Origin: Phytoseiulus persimilis
Taxonomy: Eukaryota > Arthropoda > Arachnida > Mesostigmata > Phytoseiidae
DNA: 64,000 nucleotides
Direction: 5' to 3'
Assembly (NCBI GenBank): GCA_037576195.1
Contig: CM075103.1
Location: 21,452,001 to 21,516,000, forward strand
In this document: positions 1 through 9,400 of the stretch, piece by piece
Layout of the letters: each line of letters opens with the position of its first letter
Position numbering within the stretch: position 1 is the stretch's first letter
Translations under genes and position numbers: made by a program
Notes under the pieces: model-generated
Databases searched by the model: none
What the model saw: only the letters and a program-made list of their open reading frames with translations
Told to the model about the DNA's origin: nothing

Positions 1-430
1 CGTAGTAGTCCTCTTCGAAACCGAATTTGCGAGCAATTTCCTCGTCGCTGGGCTTGTCTGTGTCCAGGTCTAGTCTATCGAGAACGGCCAACGTTTCTTG
101 GGCGTCTCTGTGCTGGGTGTACGTCATCCAACAACAGGGCTCGACTTGGTTTGCGTCGAGCCCCCAGAACTCGAGTTCCTCTTCGAACAGCGGGCCGCAC
201 ACGTCGGTCGGATAGTGCAGCTTCCCCGTTCGGTAATAATTTAGAATCTGAGCGAATACGCCTGGATGTCGATCGAAGAAGTACTCGTTCAATATAGGGT
301 CGTAATTGGCGAGCGCTTCCGTCAGTCTCGAGAGACGTGTAGCCGGGATTTTCTTCAATGTGGCTTTATACGTCTCGTGGCGTATCCCTCCTACGTTGAG
401 CACGACGCGATTTTCGGCGTCGAGATTCAT
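1..430 (-). CDS. Shaw: Shaw-type (Kv3) voltage-gated K+ channel, first coding exon (N-terminal T1 domain), partial at the window edge
   Basis: Reading 430 down to 1 gives 143 codons plus one base, starting [20 protein letters not shown] and ending FGFEEDYY; the frame is open to the edge. It is nearly identical to the N-terminus of insect Shaw channels as I know them. This is the cytoplasmic T1/BTB tetramerisation domain, which lets four subunits of the same subfamily assemble. The subfamily zinc signature HX5CX20CC is complete: H72, C78, C99 and C100. The NVGG core (residues 12-15) and the FFDRHPGVF segment (51-59) are also present. The six membrane segments and pore must lie to the left, outside the window. 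Shaw channels give non-inactivating K+ currents in neurons and muscle. The ATG at 430-428 is chosen because an in-frame TAA lies upstream at 475-473 with no ATG between. Arachnids may carry more than one Shaw paralogue, so which copy this is remains open. Confidence 0.97.
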   Translation of the reverse strand, partial: MNLDAENRVVLNVGGIRHETYKATLKKIPATRLSRLTEALANYDPILNEYFFDRHPGVFAQILNYYRTGKLHYPTDVCGPLFEEELEFWGLDANQVEPCCWMTYTQHRDAQETLAVLDRLDLDTDKPSDEEIARKFGFEEDYY

Positions 431-623
431 AGTGGCGTGCCACGGCACCCAGAAGACGGTGCACTTAGCTTCTTATCCAGCCGGGGACTCAAGGGGGCGA
501 TCATCACGGCTTCGCCCCCAGTCGCGTGCTCCAGCTTTTTGTTCCTGCCGCCGAGTCGTTTCCTTCGCTCTTCATCTCGCAACTCAGCCCGGCAGTGCGG
601 GCGACCCGGATCGCTCTGCTTGC
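431..623 (-). other. Shaw: 5' UTR part of the Shaw coding exon
   Basis: This segment lies between the 3' splice site (AG at 625-624 on the minus strand) and the Shaw start codon. It holds the in-frame stop TAA (475-473) that fixes the start at 430. A short upstream open frame (654-427, other frame) crosses it, so upstream ORFs in the leader are possible. The segment length follows from the predicted splice site and has not been confirmed by a transcript. Confidence 0.75.
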
Positions 624-650
624 CTGAAAAAACACGATCTCCTGTTAGAA
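624..650 (-). promoter_or_regulatory. Shaw: 3' splice site (branch point, pyrimidine tract, CAG) ending a 5' UTR intron of Shaw
   Basis: Read on the minus strand, 650-624 is TTCTAAC, a short spacer, then GTGTTTTTTCAG. The branch-point-like TTCTAAC places its branch A near 645, about 21 nt before the AG at 625-624. That matches arthropod introns. A second weaker acceptor, CTAACAG, ends at 642 and could be used alternatively. The site shows that transcription starts further right, upstream of this exon. Confidence 0.8.
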
Positions 651-3600
651 TCATTCCGTTCTTCTTATTGCTCCGCTTCCGAGGCCTCGGAAGAGCTCCT
701 CCAGGCCTCGATTAGCGTCTGGATTCTTTTTTGCCGCGGATAAAACTTCGTAGGTTCCTTGCTGGACTCGCGGAGAGCACGCGCTGCCGTCGGAAAGGGG
801 CTTTGGTCGGGCATTCGGTTGTCGCGTGGGTCTAGTTCCTTCCCGCCTACAGTATGGAGCGCTCTCCACGCGCCCCGGAGCAGGCGGCAACGGTGCATTC
901 GCGATATCGCCCCCAGGGTGACGAATCACGTTGGTAGCCGTTGAGATGGTGATGGATCCGTGCGGCCGCCCTCAGTACCTGAGTCCACACACCTCCTAGC
1001 CATCTTAACACGGAGAGTTCGGGAGTCATCGCCAATCCCGTCAAATAGTCTAATTTCCGGCTCGAAGTCGAGAGGTCGTGAACGTCACTTCACATTCGCG
1101 CATGACGGTCTATATTCCCGCGAGGACTATCCCATCCCTCTGATGGATGTGGGAAACGATATGTCCCCGACCTGACTCCCGGAATAGAGAACTGCAGCGT
1201 GAGTTTTGTCGGCGATCCATACGGGAATGAATCCAGGATCGGATAAGACGCAGAGAGCTTCTTCACATTAGTCCGTCTCTCCACGGTGAGTCAACCTTGG
1301 GAGGAATCGCTGCAATCATCATCAGCATTCCGTACCAGAATGCTTCTACACCGTCGGAAGCAAACGAGGACTGGTCATCATCTTGTTTTCTTAGTTGCTT
1401 GCTCTTCGGGGCGCTTCGGCGAAGCATCTTCCGAATTGCCTCTCAAGGCCCATTTTCGAACCAGCCTTCATACCGTCGGCCACGAGAATCTGACTCCGCA
1501 TACGAGCTTCGGATGAACGCGCGTTCCGAGTCAACGCGCTTGGACTCTTCGACGACGGGCTCAGATTCGCTCAGCGAAAAACGCCGGAGAAATCTCTCGA
1601 GCCAACTGAAGATATTCAGAGCGTCTGTGAAAATTAGATTGGAATAGGTGGCGGCTCGCTCTACCCGGCTGTTCGGCATGGAAAGCCGCGGAAAGGTTTT
1701 GGCAACGTCACCAACAGGCTGGACGCTGTCAATTAACGTCTGAACCTGTTTCTGCTTTCTCTGCAGAAATAACATCGCCAGCCTGTTCCAGCACCAATTT
1801 CCGCCCACCCCTGGAGTCGTCGTCGTCGTCGTCTCCGCTCTCTTCGTCAAGAACACACAGCGAGTGCAAGCGCGGGAACACACGAAATGGACGAGTTCGA
1901 ACGCGGAGCCATCACAAATGTCAGCTGAATTCGGAGCGAGTTTGTTTTGCATCAGAAAGGCCTCTGAAAATCCGGGAAGCCGACACTTTTTTCCCCGGCA
2001 GCACGGGGGAGCCGGAGTCTATCCTTAGTTTCCCTCTCTAGAGAACTTTCCGAACACAGAGCAGCCGAGGGAGAACGTCGGCGAGGGAACGTTTGCGCAG
2101 ATGGTTCGAGAGGCGCACTAAAACCCCACCTCCTACATTAAAACTTCACGAGGAAACAAAAGCCGTCGAGTTGAGAAACGACTGCGCGAGCAACCAAGCG
2201 AACAAGTTGCCGACGACGGGAGTCACAAGTGGAACGAATCGATACAAGCAAATAGAGTGAAAACAGACGGCGTGTTGCAAATAGCGTTCGTCGAGCTACG
2301 CGAGCTCGGTTTCGGGGCCGAGTGAGGGCCGCACGCGTTGCTCCGATCCATAGGCTCAGCTTGCCTACTTCCTTGGAGAGTCTGTCTGTGTGCGGGCGGA
2401 TTCCTCGCTCGCTTGGTGACTCGGTCCGAGGCTCGGTTGGACGGTCGGATGCTTCCCTCGACTCGGTGTCACGTTTGCCAACAGATCACTCCTCGCATGC
2501 GGAATGCGAACTGCAGTCCGCCCTCGAACCTCGACAGAGCAACCCTCTCCAGGACCTTCCAGTTGTTTTGATGCCTGTTGACGTGGGCTGGGGCTGGAAG
2601 GAATTTCCAGGAGGGAAGCCGAGAGGGTAGGAGGCGACGGAAGCCAGTTCAGAGAGCCTTCAGAGATGAAGGAATCAGGAGGACCGAGATGGGGAGAAGA
2701 GAGAAACGAACGTGAGCCGAAAAATACCGGTAGAGCAGTGAGACGTGGGACCTCTGACCTTGAGAGCCTGAGTATTTTTGTGAATCAAGAGCAGTTACGG
2801 GAGAAAACGGCTGGAAATCAGAGAATTCTGAGGGGCAGGATATGCTCCAGGTATGGGCCACTCGTAGAGGTGATAAATGATTGGGATAGGCACCACATCG
2901 GGAATTCCCTGCGCGCATGAGAAGTGAGAAAGAGGTTATGAGAGGGAGTTTCCGGGATATGGGAGTTAACAGTTCTCAAACCGCAGAAAGTAACAAACAT
3001 TGGAATATGGGAGGTTAGGAGGGGACGACAGGGCAGAGCAGTTTTGCCAGCTCGATGGGATAGCAGCAAGGAAGGATAGAGTAAGTGAAGAAGAATAAGA
3101 GGTAGGAAGTGCTAAATGCAGCCCGGGAGAGGAGGTGACGGCGGAGCAGGATACAAAGAGGGAATTCAGACACTTGAAGGCACGGTGAGGAAAAGACGGG
3201 AGGAGGTAACTCAGAGAAATGCCGGTGTGGAATGGGAGAAATCCGAAGGAAGAAGGCGAGGAAGAGAGAGCAACCGAGCGAAGGAGGAAGGGGAAAGATT
3301 GGGTATAGCGGATACAGGACTCCTATTTCCACTCCGCCTGAGTAGGTGTGTTCGTTGTTTACGCAACAGTTCTTTCAATGCTATTGCTCGACCAGCGAGT
3401 TGAATGGAATCCTTTTTGCCGCCTTGCCTCTTCTGCGAGTCGGGCACTCCAACCGCGCATTGCTCTGCAGTAACAACCGACTTCGGCCATATGGAGGGGA
3501 ACAGGAACTCGTTCCTTTTAGCATACAGGTCCGCTCTGGGTCACTGCTGGGGGAGAATCTCCAACCTCACAACCTAATTCAGAGTTCGATTTTGCACAAT

Positions 3601-3660
3601 ATTCCGGACTGGATCTCAGACTCGACGCCTCCGCTTTCAACCTGCGTTCTCTTGTGAGCC
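651..3660. other. Stretch without a supported gene (probable Shaw 5' intron)
   Basis: No exon is supported here. A 169-codon open frame on the minus strand (1952-1443) resembles nothing I know and is within chance for the window. Positions 2640-3340 are purine-rich on the plus strand, with many GGA and GAA words, and mostly non-repetitive. If Shaw starts further right, this is intron sequence. Confidence 0.6.
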
Positions 3661-3664
3661 GCCC

Positions 3665-3702
3665 GTCCGTTTCCCTCCCTTCTCGATTCATTTCAGGTGA
3701 GT
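3665..3702 (+). promoter_or_regulatory. Juxtaposed 3' and 5' splice sites (possible recursive splice site)
   Basis: A pyrimidine-rich run (3665-3694) ends in TTTCAG at 3696 and is followed at once by GTGAGT (3697-3702). A strong acceptor abutting a strong donor is the signature of a recursive splice site (ratchet point) in long arthropod introns. Alternatively it is the acceptor of an exon: the plus-strand frame from 3697 stays open for 101 codons (to 3999) and has high G+C at third positions between about 3775 and 3890. It lies opposite to Shaw and would belong to an unrecognised plus-strand transcript. Confidence 0.3.
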
Positions 3703-3777
3703 TCCCGGCCTTCTAGCAAGGCCTTCGTCGTGGTTCCTGCAGCTCACTTGGTGTGTTCGACTCGTTCCCCACATCAG

Positions 3778-3786
3778 TATAAAAGG
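3778..3786 (+). promoter_or_regulatory. TATA-box-like motif
   Basis: TATAAAAGG, a consensus TATA box. It sits inside the open frame that follows the acceptor at 3696, so promoter and exon readings compete. No downstream gene is recognised to support promoter use. Confidence 0.2.
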
Positions 3787-5598
3787 CAACTGGAGTCCTG
3801 TGCTCAGAGGAACCGGCTGATCGAATCCGTGGCCCGGCGAACCAGGACACTCAAGGGGTATAACGACGTTTACGTGTCGCTCCGACCTCAGGTGCTCATC
3901 AGGACGAAGAGCAGCCGGGATTCCTTACGACCATGTTTTGGCGTTAGTCTTTTGGCTGCTGTACCCTCATTTTTTCCGTGTGTCAGACTCCACCCATAGC
4001 TTTAACTTCCCTCGCGTCGCTTACCGAATGCCTCGTTTTTATGGTTTGGGGCCGCACTAATTTGTCATTTTACCTCACCGCAGCAGTCCAGTTGTAACTG
4101 TGAAAGCTCCGATGTTCTCGTGACTCGGCTGCGCAAAGCTTTGGGACCAGAGGTGGTGCGAGCTCACTCGACGACAGAATCACGACCCTTCGTGAGGCGA
4201 CCGCGATGAAGGCGATCCCTTCGAGAGCTTTGCAGCGGTGTACACTTCCAGGCTCGGATGGTGCGGAATACGGGTGGAAACATCTGCAATGTGATCGATG
4301 GAAATCCTCCCCGGTGCCTCCGACCTCGAATCCCTCGTGGAAGCGAGCGTGTGCTCTTGGACGGGCTCGCTTCCACACCCGATTGAAATTACGATCCTCC
4401 CGATCATCACTTCCCTCAGTCAGTTTCTTGCTCGAGTTGGAATATTGTTCTGGAGAGGGCAATCGCGCCATTCATACTCCGCGGTGGAGTGACCTTGGAA
4501 CTTGTTCCTTGACGTCTCGGTCCTGCGCAAGAAGAGATCTTCATGGTATCTGTCTCCTGCTCCGTATTGTTCGTTCCTTCCCTCGCGGGAAAGTCTCTTC
4601 CCCCGCTTCAGATGCAGGCAAGGAAGGCACGGGAACTGGTGATCGATGGAGGGAAGGCTTTTCAAACTACTTGATAGAATCGAGTCGGTCCGATCGATAG
4701 GAACGCATCAGAAGTGCAGCAAGTTGGTCACTATGATTTCTCCCGGCCATCATATTTGATCTAGGGGCCTATCGGAACTCGGACGCGACTGATGTGAGAG
4801 GAAGCCCAAATAAACGAGGAATCAGGACTACGGCGTTCGACGAGGAATAATCCCCCAGCCGGAAACGAGGCGATCTCGGCGGAATAACTCTTTTTCCCAG
4901 ATCGTCGAGGCTCTCTTGGACCAACTTGCAGCAGCGAGGGAGGTTCCGTGCGCTAAAGGAGCTCCGAATCCAATTTATAGTTCGCGCGATTCCTCCAATT
5001 CCCTCACGAAGGCGGAGACGTAAGATGTGAGATTCGTAGCAGATATGTGGTATAGTATCTTCAATGTATACTTTTTAAGAGGAGCATCGGCCGGAGATGC
5101 AAAAGGCTCTGTGATATCGGGGCCTGGGCTGCAACTTCGCAACCACGGCGGGCAAGAAGCGGCGTAACATGTGAGGTAAGACAATCCTGCGCCAAGAGTT
5201 TACACATCGATGTTAAGCGATGTGTCAGTCTTTTACGATGAGGCCGTGGAGTTTGCTCGTTCCCGAGCTTCTGATGAATACCAAGCTGATTGTTGAATTG
5301 TGACTCATTGCTATAAATATTCTGGCCTCCATCGATCGATCGCAATGAATTTCGAAGTGCAGCTGCGCACCCAATTCGGAGACAGCCATACATATATGCT
5401 GTTGACCGACGAAGAAGCGAGCGTCCGCGCCTCATCTTGCAACAGAACCAATATCTATTGTTTGTTCGTTCCGCGACCGGCTCCTGGCTTGGTTTCAGGG
5501 CTCTCCCCCTTCCCGCACAAACTTTACTTTTCTTCTCCGTCCGACTCCACTCGTTTCTCTGCCCGACGACACGTTCGCTTTTCGTGGAGCTTCCAAGG
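3787..5598. other. Stretch without a supported gene
   Basis: Apart from the open frame continuing to 3999, I see nothing I can name. Open frames of 130-160 codons on both strands at 4.07-4.70 kb overlap each other, match no family I know, and lack a codon pattern like the Shaw exon. Confidence 0.55.
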
Positions 5599-5599
5599 T

Positions 5600-6318
5600 C
5601 TTCCTCACCTCCCGGATCACTCATCTGAGTTGTGCGAGTGCGATTGAATTCGGAAAATGTAGAGGAAGGAGCCTGTGTCCAAGTACGCGGGGTATCGCAA
5701 GACTCTTCGCGAGACTGGGTCCCGCAAATGTAGAGGTCCGAGACAAGGTCTACTTGGTAGGGAAGGCTTGTCGTCCGACAGAGCCCCGACGACATTCTGA
5801 TTGCCGAAAGAACAACTCGGCGCGTGCGACATCGTCGTCGGGCTCTGTACTCCAGCAACTGTCCTTGTTCTGAACAGGCCTCTCCCAGAGATAACGACGA
5901 CCTCCACTTTTTTCCTCCTCGGCCACTTTCTTTCAACGGAAAAAGATACGACTGGAGCCGCACTAGCAGCCGCGGTGGCAGGAAGAAGAGGGACATCGAA
6001 AAAGAGAACGGCGGCGGAGTGCGGACGCACAGACCTGCAGAAAGGGGGAATGGGGGATCTGCCAAACTGCCCGCCACACTGACTGACAGTCAGCCACGAG
6101 TTCGTCTACGCCCATTGTGCACACAAACGATGCAGGACGACCCTCCCATACATTGCTCACTCAGGACAAGACCGATTTACGAACGGGAAGTGAGTTTCAG
6201 GCCAACCGTTCTCGGCCCTATTAGCTACCTCGCACAAAAAGCCGAAAACGCCTGTTAGGACATCTATTCGGACTCCGTTGATAAGGGCTAGGATTGGAAA
6301 CTAGCTCTGAGGTGCAGC
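5600..6318. other. CpG-rich stretch, open in several frames on both strands (possible promoter region)
   Basis: The region is richer in CpG than its flanks and lacks stops in minus-strand frames 6077-5061 and 6030-5617 and in plus-strand frames 5801-6082 and 5824-6258. Stop-poor sequence on both strands points to base composition and not to several genes. With a candidate minus-strand donor on its left and a candidate plus-strand first exon on its right, a divergent promoter is possible. No TATA box was seen. Confidence 0.3.
5609..5624 (-). other. Possible minus-strand 5' splice site with a short upstream start codon
   Basis: On the minus strand an ATG at 5624-5622 opens MSDPG and runs into GGGAG|GTGAGG, a good donor with the last exon base at 5609. 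It is the nearest convincing donor upstream of the Shaw acceptor at 624, so it could end a Shaw 5' exon or an alternative first exon. If spliced to 623, the start codon at 430 would still be used. It lies within a minus-strand frame open from 6077 to 5061 (338 codons). Confidence 0.3.
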
Positions 6319-6451
6319 ATGGAACAGAGTGGACAAGTTGACCAAAAACGTGCCGAACCTGACGGAAGCGTGCCGGATCTTCTGTCAGCACAAACCTCGC
6401 GGGCGCAGCGTGCTTCGCAGAAGGTGACCCGGCGCAATGGCAAACAACAAG
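6319..6451 (+). CDS. Candidate first coding exon, unknown protein
   Basis: An ATG with a very good context (AGCATGG, A at -3 and G at +4) opens 44 codons plus one base, to a strong donor CAAG|GTGAGC at 6451/6452. The peptide starts MEQSGQVDQKRAEPDG and is polar and probably disordered; I recognise no domain. A rival reading exists: the +1-shifted frame from 6320 (WNRVDKLTKNVPNLTEACRI...) has strikingly high G+C at third positions through 6423, where a weaker donor (GAAG|GTGACC) occurs, with a possible acceptor TGCAG at 6317. Both cannot be right over the same bases. A downstream acceptor (TTTTTCAG, ending about 7798) would continue the ATG frame for 22 codons to a stop. No homologue is known to me. 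Confidence 0.3.
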
Positions 6452-9400
6452 GTGAGCGAGCGGCCTCGGAAGATCGACCGGGCGATCATAAAGATAGCAA
6501 CGATTTGATAAAAATATGCTTCGAAAAATAGAGTAACTTTTTAGAGAGGAGGGAACAATCGATAAGGTCCGAGTCTAGGTAAAAATAGACCCGGCACGAA
6601 TCGGCAGCGAGAAAAACAACCGAATATAAGTCCGAGGAATCACTCGGCGACTGGGGAAACGCCACTGGATGATGTTGAAAACATCGCGGGAGTCCTGTCC
6701 GCCGCTTGGTGGCTCGATGGTGTAGCGACTTGGCGGTGCGTGTGGAGACACGAACCCCAGCGGGATGGAAGAGGCCCCAAATAGAGTTTGCGAGTTTGTT
6801 AACGGTGTTGTCACCATTTTTCCCGAACGTAAACACTCCAACAAGGAGCTCAGGTTGTTTGGCTGTCTAGTTTGAACAAGCTGTTATCCTTGTTGTTCCG
6901 TTTGCTCGGCGGTTCCGATTCGCACCGCAGCGAAAACACACCTAGCATAACATGGGAGGAGCGAGAGGAGGATGGAATGAATGTGAGGGTCCAAGGCCAC
7001 GACGTCCTTCACGAATCTGGGGCGGGATTTCCTGGCTCGCTTAAGCGGACTTACTCAGGTTGTCTCGGCCCTAGAGGACGGCTTCTGGTTAACTTCTGGG
7101 ACCGCAAGCGCAGAAATTCCAGACATTTCGTCATCCATTGGATCACAGTGTCAAGACTTTGTTGGGTTTCGAGCATGATTCTGAAATCCGTTCGGGGATG
7201 CAGTTCAGAACGGATCCTCCCCGCTCTGCAACGCTTACGAGGAACGGAAGACTCTCTCAGATTCCGAACGATTCCGCCATTGGTGTCCATGAACACCGCG
7301 GAATTTCAGAGAGTTCATCCTCGTTGGGCTCCACGCACGTTCGCTCTCGCCCTATGTATTCGATGCGCGCTACAGAAGCTGAGGCGCGAAGCACAGTCGA
7401 TTCGTGAAGGACCGATCCCAGATACCTTGAGAACAGTTCTTTCCTGCGGGGGTCGAAACGTCAACAGCCGATCGACGTTTCTTCGCTCCTCCACGTTTGC
7501 TTTCCCACTTACTGGATTTTTATTCCATCGGCTCCTCCCTCCTTTTGTCAGTCCCTCCGGCTGCGAGAATCCTCGTTGGGAACAAGACGGCGGCCGAGAG
7601 AACCGTGACCCACCTCACCCACGGGGAGTTAGTCAACCGTGCGTTTGAAATTCAATTAAACCTTTGATATTCCAGCGCGGTTCCGGCGCCTGCGCACAAT
7701 ATATGCATGTCACGGTGGTCTCGCTCGACTGCATTCTCGTTACTCGGTTTTCGCACCGGGTAGCCTTGCAAACGTTATAATTTTTCAGGCGTTACAATTT
7801 TTGAACCTACCTGCGACCCGGTGTCGCAACGACCCGAGAACGTATTGGTTCTTTGATTACTCTCCCCCCTGAGCGGCTTTGTTCTGGGGTTGGGCCCCTG
7901 GGAAACAATCGCCAACAGTCAAGAAAGCCGCCCTGACTTTTCCTGTCGTCAGCAAAAGTTGCATCCAGCGAGACATCGAGGATTCTCAAGGAGGGATCGC
8001 TCTCGGGTCGCCTCCGGATCCTGAGAAAGTATCCTATCCGCATGAGGAGGGTTTTTTCTCCGCCCAGTTCCTCTCTCCGGGACAGCACACGGCCGAAATC
8101 ATCGAGGTTCCTGATCATATTCGCGTTACCGAGAGCGCTCTTGCGCTAAACCGTGAAGGCACGGCCGAGCACGATAAAAGCATCAAGCTTAGGCGTCAAC
8201 GCATAGCCACAACTGAGGGTAGCTTCGGTGCCAAGAGAGCGCTTCTGGATCCCTCGTCGGAGACCTGTTCCGCGAAATTTGATATGTCTCGCCGTATCCT
8301 ATGTCTAGGCACACGAGGATCCCATCTTAGCGCCGTGAGCTTCTCGTTTCGAAAATCTTCCAAGTCACATCAGACGTCGAATAATTTGGAAAAAAAAAAC
8401 TCCCGGTGGAAGTGCGTATGTTCCACCGAATCCCAATGGGAAGGTCGTTGGCTCGCACGCGAGGGAGGAGCCCTTTGATGCTCGACGAAAGAGCGAGACA
8501 CTCCCGCTCGTTTCGTCCTCGTTTTCGTTTCTCCGCTCTCGCGCAGGGCCGCGGAAAAGGCGGCCGCGTGATGGTATGAAAAATTACTTTCCCTACCTAC
8601 TGGCTGCGTGTTGTGAGTACGAAAGTCGGCTCGACACTTCGAGGAATTCGAGGCAGCGCAAGGGAGAATCGTCGCATGACAAACCGAAACACTGTAGAAG
8701 AAGGGACAACGGAAAGCGCTGCGGAGGAAGATAAGTGGGGACTGGGGAAGCACGAGAGAGGCCGAAAACCGGCCAACTTGCTTCCGAAAGCAGCTCCGGT
8801 CTTGGATGTGAGATCAGGCGCGCCGGATTCCTTGCACGTCTTTGTAGCCGTCGCTGCCGCCTCCGGTGCCAATGTCTTCATCAGGCTTCAATCTTTGCCA
8901 CAGGCCTATCTTATCTTGAGCCGTCAGAAACCGGAGAAACCGAGCCCGAGAGATAATGACGGAGATATGCAGATGACGACGCCATGAGGAGGAGCTATCA
9001 ACGACTGAACGACTCAGTGACCAAAAGAGCAATATTGAGACATCAGAGGCTTTCACTGTCCCTCGTTCGCTCCAAAGGTTCCGATCGAGCGACACAAGGG
9101 GCTTGGGTCGTAATCCGGAACGAGCCGAAGTCGCGCAATGAGTTTGTAATTGAATCTCTCGGAGCTTGATGGATTCTGGATGGATCGGCCATCTTCCTGG
9201 AATCATCGGAGCAGAGCTCCTCGAGCTAGCCAAACTACACTTTGAACGATCGTGCGCACTGGCTTCCCTGGGAACCCTCCTCGCGGTCTTCAGACCCCGT
9301 ACGCGGAGGGTTTGCTGAAGCGTTCCGGGGGTTTCTGTCAGCTTCCGGCCGGGTCGACCACGGAACTCGATTCAGTCGGGGAAGAAACCATCGGATCCAG

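Noticed and set aside
6872-7648. 258-codon plus-strand open frame
   Set aside because: It starts only at TTG, shows no domain, has an open minus-strand frame opposite, and its length is within what chance can give in 64 kb.
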